This document shows, piece after piece, positions 1-6,663 of a DNA stretch of 20,310 bases. The DNA is from GCA-2698665 sp038101125. Lineage in GTDB: Bacteria; Pseudomonadota; Gammaproteobacteria; GCA-002705445; GCA-002716945. Below the pieces are notes generated by a model. It was not told where the DNA came from and searched no databases. It saw only the letters and a list, made by a program, of their open reading frames with translations. The stretch is taken from NCBI GenBank assembly GCA_038101125.1, contig JAYNVZ010000020.1, positions 1 to 20,310 of the forward strand, in the 5' to 3' direction. The translations under genes were made by a program, and so were the position numbers. Each line of letters begins with the position of its first letter. The stretch's first letter is position 1.

Positions 1-1
1 A

Positions 2-91
2 GCTGAAGAAGCACCTGCTGAAGAAGTCAAAGCTGAAGAAGCACCTGCTGAAGAAGTCAAAGCTGAAGAAGCACCTGCTGAAGAAACAAAA
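2..91 (+). repeat. 30-bp in-frame tandem repeat, three copies
   Basis: Three 30-base units at 2-31, 32-61 and 62-91. The first two are identical and the third differs only in its last codons (ACA AAA for GTC AAA). Each unit contains a nested duplication of GCTGAAGAA, giving AEE twice per decapeptide. The array runs off the left edge, so the true copy number is unknown. Near-perfect DNA identity, including synonymous positions, suggests recent expansion by slippage or unequal recombination. Confidence 0.95.
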
Positions 92-100
92 GACAAGTAA
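2..100 (+). CDS. rpsP: 30S ribosomal protein S16, C-terminal tail only (partial)
   Basis: Open from the window edge to the TAA at 98-100, encoding two full AEEAPAEEVK decapeptides followed by AEEAPAEETKDK. None of the conserved S16 domain is inside the window. The identity rests on position: rpsP directly precedes rimM-trmD-rplS in most bacteria, and here the stop lies 7 bp before rimM. Bacterial S16 is usually about 80 residues, and some low-GC marine lineages carry extra charged tails, so this Ala/Glu/Pro/Lys stretch is read as a C-terminal extension. It is acidic and low in complexity, probably disordered and exposed on the ribosome surface. Another repeat-tailed protein upstream of rimM cannot be excluded without the preceding sequence. 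Confidence 0.7.
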   Translation, partial: AEEAPAEEVKAEEAPAEEVKAEEAPAEETKDK

Positions 101-107
101 ACTCAAA

Positions 108-611
108 ATGTCCCATGACAATTATATTATTGTCGGTAAAGTTTTAACCACACATGGCATAAAAGGTTATTTAACTATCAAATCATTTACGGCAATATCG
201 TCTGATATTTTTAAATATGATATCTACATCAAACTCAATAATAAGTACTTAAACATCAAGATTGATGATTATAAATTCATGCCTAAGAAAACTATTATGA
301 AAATAAAAAACATTAATCTGATAGAAGACTGCCAAGATTATATAGGTTTAGATTTACTAGTATTAAAAAAAGATCTTCCGAAAACAGGTTCTGATGAATA
401 TTATTGGTATGAGTTAATTGGGTCTGATGTCATTAACAGCGATGGTAATGAATTAGGAAAGGTAGTAGAAATTTTCACAAGTGGCGAAAATGAAGTCTTA
501 GTCATAAAAAATAAATCTGATAACAAAGAGATCTTCATTCCATTTCTAAAAGATACTATTATTAATTTTGAAGATAAGAAATTGACAGTAAGATGGGACA
601 ATGAACTATAA
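108..611 (+). CDS. rimM: Ribosome maturation factor RimM
   Basis: A 167-residue protein, close to the usual RimM length of about 170-180. RimM binds 30S subunits through ribosomal protein S19 and assists maturation of the 30S head. The N-terminal barrel begins with the conserved pattern IIVGKVLTTHGIKGYL (residues 6-21), and the C-terminal PRC-barrel half carries YYWYELIGSDV and a terminal IPFLKDTI segment. The ATG at 108 is the first start after rpsP, and no strong Shine-Dalgarno is visible. The stop overlaps trmD by 11 bp, which suggests translational coupling within the rpsP-rimM-trmD-rplS operon. Confidence 0.96.
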   Translation: MSHDNYIIVGKVLTTHGIKGYLTIKSFTAISSDIFKYDIYIKLNNKYLNIKIDDYKFMPKKTIMKIKNINLIEDCQDYIGLDLLVLKKDLPKTGSDEYYWYELIGSDVINSDGNELGKVVEIFTSGENEVLVIKNKSDNKEIFIPFLKDTIINFEDKKLTVRWDNEL

Positions 612-1341
612 TATCATCACAATATTTCCTGAGTTAGTAAACATGTTTGCAAAAACAGGCTTCATCAAGCGTGCAATAGAAAAAGATTATATAGATATGA
701 ATATAATTGATTTAAGAAGCTACTCAAGTAATAAGCATAATAGAATTGATGACAAATCTTATGGTGGTGGTCCAGGTATGGTTATGCAGTATGAACCTAT
801 AAATAGTTCTATTAAAGATATTGAAAATAAAGGTTCTGTATTATATTTGTCACCACAAGGAAAACCGTTAACTCAACAGAAACTTAAAAATCTATCCTTA
901 GAAGATAATTTAACTATTTTATGCGGACGTTATGAAGGCGTCGATCAGAGGGTTATAGATAACCTAGTAGATGAAGAAGTATCTATCGGAGATTATGTGA
1001 TATCGGGCGGAGAGAGTGCCTCTATGGTCCTAATGGAAGGTATTACTAGATTAATTCCCGGAGTCGTCGATGATATTGAGTCTATAAAACAAGACTCTTT
1101 CCAAGCTGGAATTTTAGATCATCCTCATTATACAAAACCTGAAAATATCAAAGGCATGGCTATTCCTGATGTCTTAGTAAGCGGAAATCATCAGAAAATT
1201 GAAATTTGGAGAAGAAAACATGCTCTTGGCGCCACATGGTTAAAAAGGCCAGAGTTACTAAAAAACGTGAAACTTTCAAAAGAAGATGATAAACTCCTCA
1301 AAGAATACATACTAGAGCATAAGCAAAATGAGCAAAAATGA
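601..1341 (+). CDS. trmD: tRNA (guanine37-N1)-methyltransferase TrmD
   Basis: A 246-residue SPOUT-class methyltransferase that makes m1G37 in tRNAs reading CNN and some other codons, preventing +1 frameshifting, with S-adenosylmethionine as methyl donor. Visible motifs are SYGGGPGM (53-60), the knot segments CGRYEGVDQRVID (108-120) and EEVSIGDYVISGGE (125-138), Arg150 in TRLIPGVV, and the catalytic-loop aspartate in DSF (165-167). The usual SGGEL reads SGGES here, a small deviation next to the SAM pocket. The C-terminal domain keeps VSGNHQKIEIWRRK. It starts inside rimM and overlaps rplS by 14 bp, so all three are probably coupled in translation. Confidence 0.97.
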   Translation: MNYNIITIFPELVNMFAKTGFIKRAIEKDYIDMNIIDLRSYSSNKHNRIDDKSYGGGPGMVMQYEPINSSIKDIENKGSVLYLSPQGKPLTQQKLKNLSLEDNLTILCGRYEGVDQRVIDNLVDEEVSIGDYVISGGESASMVLMEGITRLIPGVVDDIESIKQDSFQAGILDHPHYTKPENIKGMAIPDVLVSGNHQKIEIWRRKHALGATWLKRPELLKNVKLSKEDDKLLKEYILEHKQNEQK

Positions 1342-1678
1342 CATTATAAATAAGATTGAGACCCAGCAATTTAATAAATTCCCAGAATTTTCTAGTGGGG
1401 ATACCGTTGAGGTGTCTGTAAAAGTGAAAGAAGGAAAAAGAGAAAGGGTTCAATTATATGAAGGCGTAGTGATTGCTATGAAAAATAGAGGCATCAGCTC
1501 ATCATTCACAGTCAGAAAAATTTCTTATGGCGAAGGCGTAGAGAGAGTATTTCAATTACATAGTAAAGTGATTGCTAATATCAAAGTAAAGAGAAAAGGT
1601 AGCGTAAGAAGAGCAAAGCTCTATTATTTAAGAGAAAGATCTGGAAAATCAGCTAGAATTAAAGAAAAGCTCAATTAA
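1328..1678 (+). CDS. rplS: 50S ribosomal protein L19
   Basis: A 116-residue protein, matching the family length of about 115. L19 sits at the 30S-50S interface. Conserved features are FPEFSSGDTVEVSVKVKEG near residues 17-35, then QLYEGVVIAMKNRG, SFTVRKISYGEGVERVF and the basic end KRKGSVRRAKLYYLRERSGKSARIKE. The ATG lies within the 3' end of trmD (14 bp overlap). It is the last gene of the classic ribosomal operon, but folK follows after only 16 bp with no hairpin terminator, so transcription probably continues. Confidence 0.98.
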   Translation: MSKNDIINKIETQQFNKFPEFSSGDTVEVSVKVKEGKRERVQLYEGVVIAMKNRGISSSFTVRKISYGEGVERVFQLHSKVIANIKVKRKGSVRRAKLYYLRERSGKSARIKEKLN

Positions 1679-1694
1679 CCTTTCCACCTAAAAA

Positions 1695-2141
1695 GTGAAT
1701 ATTGTATTTATAGCTCTTGGCAGCAACCTCCATAATCCAATATACCATTTAGAGAAAGGTATCAGGCAAATTAATCATCTTTCAAACACCAGTATCATTA
1801 AGAGATCGTCTTTGTATAAATCTGAACCCATCGGACCAAAGAATCAGCCAAACTATATAAATTCTGTAATAAAGATTAAAACAAAATACGAGCCTATCGA
1901 ACTCCTTGATTTATTACAAGATATTGAGAATAAGCACCATAGAAAAAGAATTAAAAAATGGGGCCCGAGAACTCTAGACTTAGATATTTTGTTATTCAAC
2001 AATATAGAGATTAATACTGATCGTCTTATTGTTCCACATCCAGAAATGATTAATAGAGATTTCGTGCTAATCCCATTGTCCGAGCTAACAAATTATAACT
2101 TTACTATTCCAAAATATGGTAAGTTAATGAAGTACATTTAA
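1695..2141 (+). CDS. folK: 6-hydroxymethyl-7,8-dihydropterin pyrophosphokinase (HPPK)
   Basis: A 148-residue cytoplasmic enzyme that transfers pyrophosphate from ATP to 6-hydroxymethyl-dihydropterin, the step before dihydropteroate synthase in folate synthesis. The start is a GTG at 1695, chosen because it places the canonical opening (V/M)NIVFIALGSNL at the N terminus. Other signature elements are SSLYKSEPIGPKNQPNYIN, the catalytic region KKWGPRTLDLDILLF with both metal-binding aspartates of DLDIL, and VPHPEMINRDFVLIPL. It lies 16 bp after rplS and 5 bp before the deoxynucleoside kinase gene; folK next to a kinase and panBC is a common gammaproteobacterial order. Confidence 0.96.
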   Translation: MNIVFIALGSNLHNPIYHLEKGIRQINHLSNTSIIKRSSLYKSEPIGPKNQPNYINSVIKIKTKYEPIELLDLLQDIENKHHRKRIKKWGPRTLDLDILLFNNIEINTDRLIVPHPEMINRDFVLIPLSELTNYNFTIPKYGKLMKYI

Positions 2142-2146
2142 TTTTT

Positions 2147-2785
2147 ATGAATGAGAAATATAAATTTATTGTTGTTGAAGGCCCAATAGGTGTTGGCAAA
2201 ACAACACTTGCTAGAAAACTTGCCAATAACTTAAATAGTGAGCTATTATTAGAAAAATTTTTGGAAAATCCTTTTCTAGAAAAATTTTATAAAGATATTG
2301 ATAAATATGCGCTTTCCACACAACTACATTTTCTTTTACAAAGAAAAGCTGATCTTTCAAAATTAGATTCAGTTGGCTCAAATAATAAGAATTATGTTTC
2401 TGATTATTTTATCAATAAGGATAAACTGTTTGCAAAAACAGTATTATCTAGAAATGAATTTGAATTATATACAAAGATCTTTGATGCTCTAAACATAACG
2501 ACACCTAAACCTGATCTCATAATATATTTACAAGCCGAGCCCGATACCTTATTAGAAAGAATTAATTTAAGAGGGAATGGATTTGAAAAAAATATAACTA
2601 AAGATTATCTTCAGAAAATTACAGATGCATATACGCAATTTTTTTACTCATATAAAGAGTCTCCACTTTTGATTATTAATACATCGCGTGTTGATGTTAA
2701 TAAATCCCACGATTATGTGATGTTGCTTGATGAGATTAGCAAAGACATAAAAGGTAAAAACTATTTCAATCCTTCAACCATATAA
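2147..2785 (+). CDS. Deoxynucleoside kinase (dGK/dAK type)
   Basis: A 212-residue P-loop kinase of the deoxynucleoside kinase family, which phosphorylates salvaged deoxynucleosides, in bacteria usually deoxyadenosine or deoxyguanosine, using ATP. The Walker A motif is EGPIGVGKTT (11-20). The segment SDYFINKDKLFAKTVL corresponds to the substrate-binding and general-base region, and LERINLRGNGFEKNI is the arginine-rich lid that closes over phosphate. The Q-rich stretch TQLHFLLQRKADL is typical of the family. It lies between folK (5 bp) and panB (1 bp overlap, TAATG), an order conserved in many gammaproteobacteria although no shared pathway is established. Substrate specificity cannot be read from sequence alone. 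Confidence 0.88.
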   Translation: MNEKYKFIVVEGPIGVGKTTLARKLANNLNSELLLEKFLENPFLEKFYKDIDKYALSTQLHFLLQRKADLSKLDSVGSNNKNYVSDYFINKDKLFAKTVLSRNEFELYTKIFDALNITTPKPDLIIYLQAEPDTLLERINLRGNGFEKNITKDYLQKITDAYTQFFYSYKESPLLIINTSRVDVNKSHDYVMLLDEISKDIKGKNYFNPSTI

Positions 2786-3555
2786 TGAGTAAAATAAGTT
2801 TAAAAAAAATATTTTCATTGAAGAAAAAAAATATTGGAATAACTTCGGTTACTTCATACGATGCAAGTTTTGCAAAACTAGCTGATGAGTGTGGAATTGA
2901 TATTATCCTGGTTGGTGATTCTTTGGGCGAAGTAGTTCAGGGAATGAAAAATACACACTCTGTTACTATAAGTGATATTTGTTATCATACTAAAAATGTT
3001 GCTAGAGGCATTAAAAGTGCTTTTTTAGTCTCAGATATGCCTAAAAATTCTTTTGATACTAAAAAACAAGCATTAACAAATGCTCTGAAAATTATTAATT
3101 ATGGCGGAGCAGATATGGTAAAAATTGAATCTAAGCCACAACAGATCAAAATTATTCAGCACCTTGTAGAAAATAATATTAAAGTATGTGGCCATATTGG
3201 CATACAGCCTCAGAGTATAGCTAATAAAAAATTATATAAAAAAAAAGGAAAAACTCTCAAAGAATCTAATATGCTCATTAACGAGGCAAAGGATCTCCAA
3301 AATGCAGGTGTTGAATTATTAGTTTTAGAATGCATCGATAAGATATGTGCAAGTAAAATTAAAAATAGTCTTAAAATTCCTGTTATAGGAATAGGCTCTG
3401 GAAACGATTGCGATGGTCAAATTCGTGTTATTTATGATATATTCAACATGAGTTTCAATGGGTCTCCAGGGTTTATGCATCGTAAAAGATCAGTTAAAAA
3501 TCCCCTAAAAGATCTATTAGTAAATTACATTAAACTAACAAAAGATTTTAAATAA
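2785..3555 (+). CDS. panB: 3-methyl-2-oxobutanoate hydroxymethyltransferase (PanB)
   Basis: A 256-residue enzyme making ketopantoate from 2-oxoisovalerate and 5,10-methylene-THF, the first committed step to pantothenate and coenzyme A. The TIM-barrel signature is present: ITSVTSYDASFAKLADECGID, then VGDSLGEVVQG with metal ligand Asp45, DMP with Asp84, and VKIES with Glu115. HIGIQPQSI, the catalytic-glutamate region LLVLECID and IGIGSGNDCDGQI also match. Its start codon overlaps the kinase stop by one base, and panC begins 2 bp after its stop. Dependence on a folate cofactor gives a plausible logic for co-transcription with folK. The C terminus is rich in lysine, consistent with overall AT bias. 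Confidence 0.96.
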   Translation: MSKISLKKIFSLKKKNIGITSVTSYDASFAKLADECGIDIILVGDSLGEVVQGMKNTHSVTISDICYHTKNVARGIKSAFLVSDMPKNSFDTKKQALTNALKIINYGGADMVKIESKPQQIKIIQHLVENNIKVCGHIGIQPQSIANKKLYKKKGKTLKESNMLINEAKDLQNAGVELLVLECIDKICASKIKNSLKIPVIGIGSGNDCDGQIRVIYDIFNMSFNGSPGFMHRKRSVKNPLKDLLVNYIKLTKDFK

Positions 3556-3557
3556 TT

Positions 3558-4400
3558 TTGAATATTATTAATTCAGTTGAAGAACAAGAAAAGCTCTGTA
3601 AGCGTTTAACTGATGATAACATAAAAATTTCATTAATCCCTACTATGGGTAATTTACATCTTGGGCATGAAAGTCTCTTGAAGGCATCGCTTAATGATGA
3701 TTACAGGATAGTATCTCTTTTCGTAAATCCATTGCAGTTTAATGATTATAGAGATTATAAAAATTACCCAAAGACTATTGAGAAGGATTTAAAAATATTA
3801 AAATTACATAATATAGACTGTTTATTCATGCCAAATGAAGATGATATGATTCAGAAAACTAATCATGATATTGAACGAAAGCTACCTGATTTCGCAAATA
3901 TATTATGTGGGAAATTCAGAAAATCACATTTTCAAGGAGTATATAGTATAGTCAAAAAATTATTTAATATCATAAAGCCACAGAAAGCTTATTTTGGTAA
4001 AAAAGATTTTCAGCAACTTTTGTTGATAAAGTATTTGGTCAAGGAATGTTTTAAAAATACTATTGATATAATTGAGTGTGAAACGATAAGAGAAAAAAAT
4101 GGCTTAGCTATAAGTTCTAGAAATAATAACCTTAGTGTTAAACAAAATAAGCTTGCAGCTCTGGTATTTAATGAACTAGTCTCTTTGAGAAAGTCTTTAA
4201 AGAATAATAATATAAGTGTTTTTCCTATATTAAGAGAAGAAATTATCAGAAAGTTATCTAAACAAGATATAAAAATCGAATATCTAGATATTTTATGTAG
4301 AAATAATTTAAATATTCCTACTGAAAAAGATATAGATGTTAACATCTTTGTTGCATTTTATATTGGAGATGTTCGTTTAATAGATAATATAGAAATATAA
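3558..4400 (+). CDS. panC: Pantothenate synthetase (pantoate-beta-alanine ligase)
   Basis: A 280-residue enzyme condensing pantoate with beta-alanine through a pantoyl-adenylate. It is a class I nucleotidyl-transferase fold with the HIGH-like motif PTMGNLHLGHESL (28-40), FVNPLQFN for substrate binding, AYFGKKDFQQLLLI, and the KMSKS-equivalent AISSRNNNLS. The start is TTG at 3558, 2 bp after panB; this start puts the usual short lead-in before IPTMGN, and no upstream ATG is available. The second substrate, beta-alanine, would come from PanD, whose gene follows after 36 bp but is damaged in this sequence. Confidence 0.95.
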   Translation: MNIINSVEEQEKLCKRLTDDNIKISLIPTMGNLHLGHESLLKASLNDDYRIVSLFVNPLQFNDYRDYKNYPKTIEKDLKILKLHNIDCLFMPNEDDMIQKTNHDIERKLPDFANILCGKFRKSHFQGVYSIVKKLFNIIKPQKAYFGKKDFQQLLLIKYLVKECFKNTIDIIECETIREKNGLAISSRNNNLSVKQNKLAALVFNELVSLRKSLKNNNISVFPILREEIIRKLSKQDIKIEYLDILCRNNLNIPTEKDIDVNIFVAFYIGDVRLIDNIEI

Positions 4401-4436
4401 TTTTATCAATTATCAATAATATAGTAGTATAACCTC

Positions 4437-4764
4437 ATGAAAAAATCGTTTTTGAATTCTAAAATCCATAAAGCTACTGTTACAGATTCTCAAATCGACT
4501 ATGAAGGTTCTTGTGAGATAGATATAGCCCTATTAAATGCTGCTGGTATCAGCGTATATGAAAAAATAGAGATTTTCTACTTATGCTATTGAAGGTCAAG
4601 CTGAGAGCGGTAACATATGTGTAAATGGTGCTGCCTGCCATAAAGCCAATATAGGCGACAAAGTTATAATCTGTACCTATGCAAATTTAGAAAATAATGA
4701 GATAATTAATCATAAGCCAACTATTATAAGGGTTGATGAAGATAATAAGATCATAGAATGCTGA
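4437..4764 (+). pseudogene. panD: Aspartate 1-decarboxylase PanD, disrupted by an internal deletion
   Basis: PanD is a pyruvoyl enzyme that makes beta-alanine from aspartate and self-cleaves between Gly and Ser. Frame 1 from ATG 4437 gives MKKSFLNSKIHKATVTDSQ, then the intact cleavage-site context YEGSC, and ends YEKIEIF followed by an early TGA at 4590-4592. The homologous C-terminal half continues in the other frame from about 4570: RFSTYAIEGQAESG, VNGAACHKANIGDKVII, through to a TGA at 4762-4764. Against the E. coli layout, the segment equivalent to WNVTNGK is missing between the halves. That implies loss of about 26 bp, which would restore 118 codons. Both ends carry AGATT, suggesting microhomology. 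It may be a true lesion or an assembly error. Confidence 0.85.
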
Positions 4765-4781
4765 TCAAAGAATAATATATA

Positions 4782-5114
4782 ATGAGTACATTGATAAACA
4801 TAAATGATATTGGCGGCACAATAACCAAGGAAGATGACCGATATGTTGTTAAAGACAATACTCGTCTAAAAAACTTAGTTGTAAGCAGTACAGATCTCAA
4901 GCCTTTAAAGAGCACATCAGGTCATAATCATGTGGGCCAGGAAGAAGTCTATTTTTTTATTAGAGGAAGTGGAAAGATGGAGCTGGATGGTAAAGAGATG
5001 CCTGTAAAAGAGGGTGACACAGTGCTAATTGAGGATGGTGTTTTTCATAGAGTTCACGCAGGTCCTGATGGATGCTACTTTGTTTGCGTTTTCGATGGTA
5101 AAAGATCCCATTAA
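4782..5114 (+). CDS. Small single-domain cupin protein
   Basis: A 110-residue single cupin barrel. Motif 1 is GHNHVGQEEVYFFIRG (47-62), with metal ligands His48, His50 and Glu55. Motif 2 is GDTVLIEDGVFH (78-89), with His89; the usual proline is replaced by Glu84. This is a complete metal-binding set, so binding of Fe, Mn, Zn or Ni is likely, but cupins range from isomerases to dioxygenases and sugar-binding proteins and I cannot assign a substrate. It begins 17 bp after the panD stop, so it may be the last gene of the pan transcript. Its 3' end overlaps the convergent purK stop by 4 bp. Confidence 0.85.
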   Translation: MSTLININDIGGTITKEDDRYVVKDNTRLKNLVVSSTDLKPLKSTSGHNHVGQEEVYFFIRGSGKMELDGKEMPVKEGDTVLIEDGVFHRVHAGPDGCYFVCVFDGKRSH

Positions 5115-6050
5115 AAAATTTTATCTTTCAGTTTAGATATCCTTGATAGAAGGTCTTTCTTGTTTTCACTGGTTAAAGTAATATGGCCTAGTTTTCTGTT
5201 TTTCCTCTCAGATTTTCCATAATCATACAGTTTATAGTCATTACCATTTTCATCGATGTTGTCAGGCATTTTTGATAATATATTCAACATGCCTGAGTTA
5301 TTATTTGCAAATATGTCTTGGATTTTAATATCTGATATCGCCATAATATGCGCTTCAAATTGACTTATATTAGCGCCCTCATTTGTCCAGTGTCCGGAAT
5401 TATGTACCCGTGGTGCCATTTCATTAGCTATTAGTTTATTATCATGGTCTAGAAAAAATTCTATAACAAGAACTCCAACATAATTTAGCTCTTGACTTAA
5501 TTTTCTATGATATTCCTCNNNNNNNNNNNNNNNNNNNNNNNNNNNNNNNNNNNNNNNNNNATTGTATCCACGCATCACTAGCAGTTAAATTATTTATAGT
5601 AATTTGATTTTTGCCATCATATCCTAGCCTCCTTGATTTCAATATCGTATCCTTGCCTAAATCTTCGATAGCAGAGATGAGATCTGATTCAGTATCAATA
5701 ACTCTATAGTCAGTGGTTGGAATATTATTTTTACTAAATATCTGTTTCTCTTTTAGTCTATCTTGGCAAATCTCTACTGCATATGAACCAGGATATACCT
5801 CTATATTCTTTTCTAAGTATTTAAGTGATTCTGAGGGCACATTTTCAAAATCTATAGTTACAACATCACAGCTTTCGATCAACATATCCAAGGATATTTT
5901 ATCATCAAAACTGGATCTTATACATTTTGCAAATTTTGAAGCAGGTGGGTTTGTGCTTGGATCTACAACTATGAATTCAATATTATGCTCAGCGGACATT
6001 TGAACCATCATCATTGCTAGCTGTCCACCACCAAGTATCCCAATCTTCAT
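5111..6050 (-). CDS. purK: N5-carboxyaminoimidazole ribonucleotide synthase, interrupted by an assembly gap
   Basis: ATP-grasp enzyme converting AIR, bicarbonate and ATP to N5-CAIR in purine synthesis. The N-terminal part (6050 down to 5561, 163 residues) begins MKIGILGGGQLAMMM and contains DRLKEKQIFSKNNIPT and the ATP-grasp segment LKSRRLGYDGKNQ. After the gap, 5518 down to 5111 encodes LNYVGVLVIEFF, then ANEMAPRVHNSGHWT, the metal and ATP-binding signature, to the normal C terminus. The halves lie in different frames across the 42 N, so the N run is a placeholder. By comparison with E. coli PurK, roughly 50 residues are absent. It starts 1 bp after the purE stop; the real gene is probably intact. 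Confidence 0.9.
5519..5560. other. Scaffold gap (42 N) inside purK
   Basis: There are 42 ambiguous bases. The flanking PurK segments need a missing length of 3n+2 to stay in frame, and 42 does not satisfy that. Comparison with the PurK family suggests about 150 bp is missing. Treat the length as arbitrary and ignore any open frame read through it. Confidence 0.97.
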
Positions 6051-6051
6051 A

Positions 6052-6549
6052 TTATTTTGTAGGATCTCCGTTTTTTAAAACATCTTTAGTTTGCTTGCTT
6101 CTAAATTTTTTCAAAGATTCTTTGATTTTAGGATATTTTAAACTTAATATGCTTGCTGCAAGTAATGCTGAATTTATAGCACCTGAATCGCCGATTGCTA
6201 CTGTAGCCACAGGTATACCTTTTGGCATTTGAGATATGGATAATATTGAATCTATTCCATCTAAACTTTTTGATTTAATAGGCACGCCAATAACAGGTAA
6301 GTGGGTTTTAGAAGCAGTCATTCCAGGTAGGTGTGCTGCTCCACCAGCACCAGCTATGATTACTTCTAAGCCCCTAGATTCTGCAGTTTCAGCAAATTCA
6401 TGCAACAAGTCCGGAGTTCTATGAGCCGATACTATTTTAGTCTCATGACTAATCTTAAGTTTTTTTAACATGTCTACAGCTTTCTTCATGGTTAACCAAT
6501 CAGATTTAGAACCCATAATTACTGCTACTAGTACATCAGATTTATTCAT
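6052..6549 (-). CDS. purE: N5-carboxyaminoimidazole ribonucleotide mutase (PurE class I)
   Basis: A 165-residue enzyme that rearranges N5-CAIR to CAIR in de novo purine synthesis. Class I features are MGSKSDW (12-18), SAHRTP with the catalytic His43, GAGGAAHLPGM, and PVIGVPIKSKSLDGIDSILS with QMPKGIPVATVAIG. Pairing with purK immediately downstream (1 bp gap) confirms the two-enzyme bacterial route rather than the class II single-enzyme route. Its promoter lies in the 114-bp divergent region shared with hldD, and the predicted transcription start falls at or next to the ATG, so the mRNA may be leaderless. Confidence 0.97.
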   Translation of the reverse strand: MNKSDVLVAVIMGSKSDWLTMKKAVDMLKKLKISHETKIVSAHRTPDLLHEFAETAESRGLEVIIAGAGGAAHLPGMTASKTHLPVIGVPIKSKSLDGIDSILSISQMPKGIPVATVAIGDSGAINSALLAASILSLKYPKIKESLKKFRSKQTKDVLKNGDPTK

Positions 6550-6555
6550 AAAGAG

Positions 6556-6585
6556 ATTGTATCAGTATAAAATGTTAGTTAACAA
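6556..6585 (-). promoter_or_regulatory. Predicted sigma-70 promoter of purEK
   Basis: Read on the minus strand: -35 TTGTTA (6585-6580), an 18-bp spacer, and -10 TACAAT (6561-6556) preceded by TGA, an extended -10. Transcription would begin near 6549, which is the first base of the purE start codon. Confidence 0.55.
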
Positions 6586-6601
6586 TAGTTATTATCTTTT
6601 A

Positions 6602-6630
6602 TTGGTAAATAGCCATATGTTTTATATAAT
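6602..6630 (+). promoter_or_regulatory. Predicted sigma-70 promoter of hldD-waaF
   Basis: -35 TTGGTA (6602-6607), a 17-bp spacer, and a perfect -10 TATAAT (6625-6630). The start would be near 6637, leaving a leader of about 27 bases before ATG 6664 with a purine-rich stretch upstream of the start. It is divergent from the purEK promoter, and the two -35 elements lie 16 bp apart. Confidence 0.65.
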
Positions 6631-6663
6631 CTCTACATAAGTAAATTTATTGAGAAAAGAAGC

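Noticed and set aside
2..91. CRISPR-like array
   Set aside because: The units are directly abutting with no spacers and code in frame for a decapeptide, so this is a coding tandem repeat.
4010..4345. 111-codon open frame on the minus strand within panC
   Set aside because: It is antisense to a well-conserved gene, hydrophobic from reverse-complement AT-rich codons, with no start signal or recognisable motif.
4401..4436. Possible promoter between panC and panD (TATAAC at 4428-4433)
   Set aside because: It sits 4 bases from the ATG, too close for a -10, and no -35 is evident. Read-through from panC is simpler.
5505..5578. Two overlapping open frames reading through the N run in purK
   Set aside because: They are artefacts of ambiguous bases. 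The real PurK segments end at 5561 and resume at 5518.
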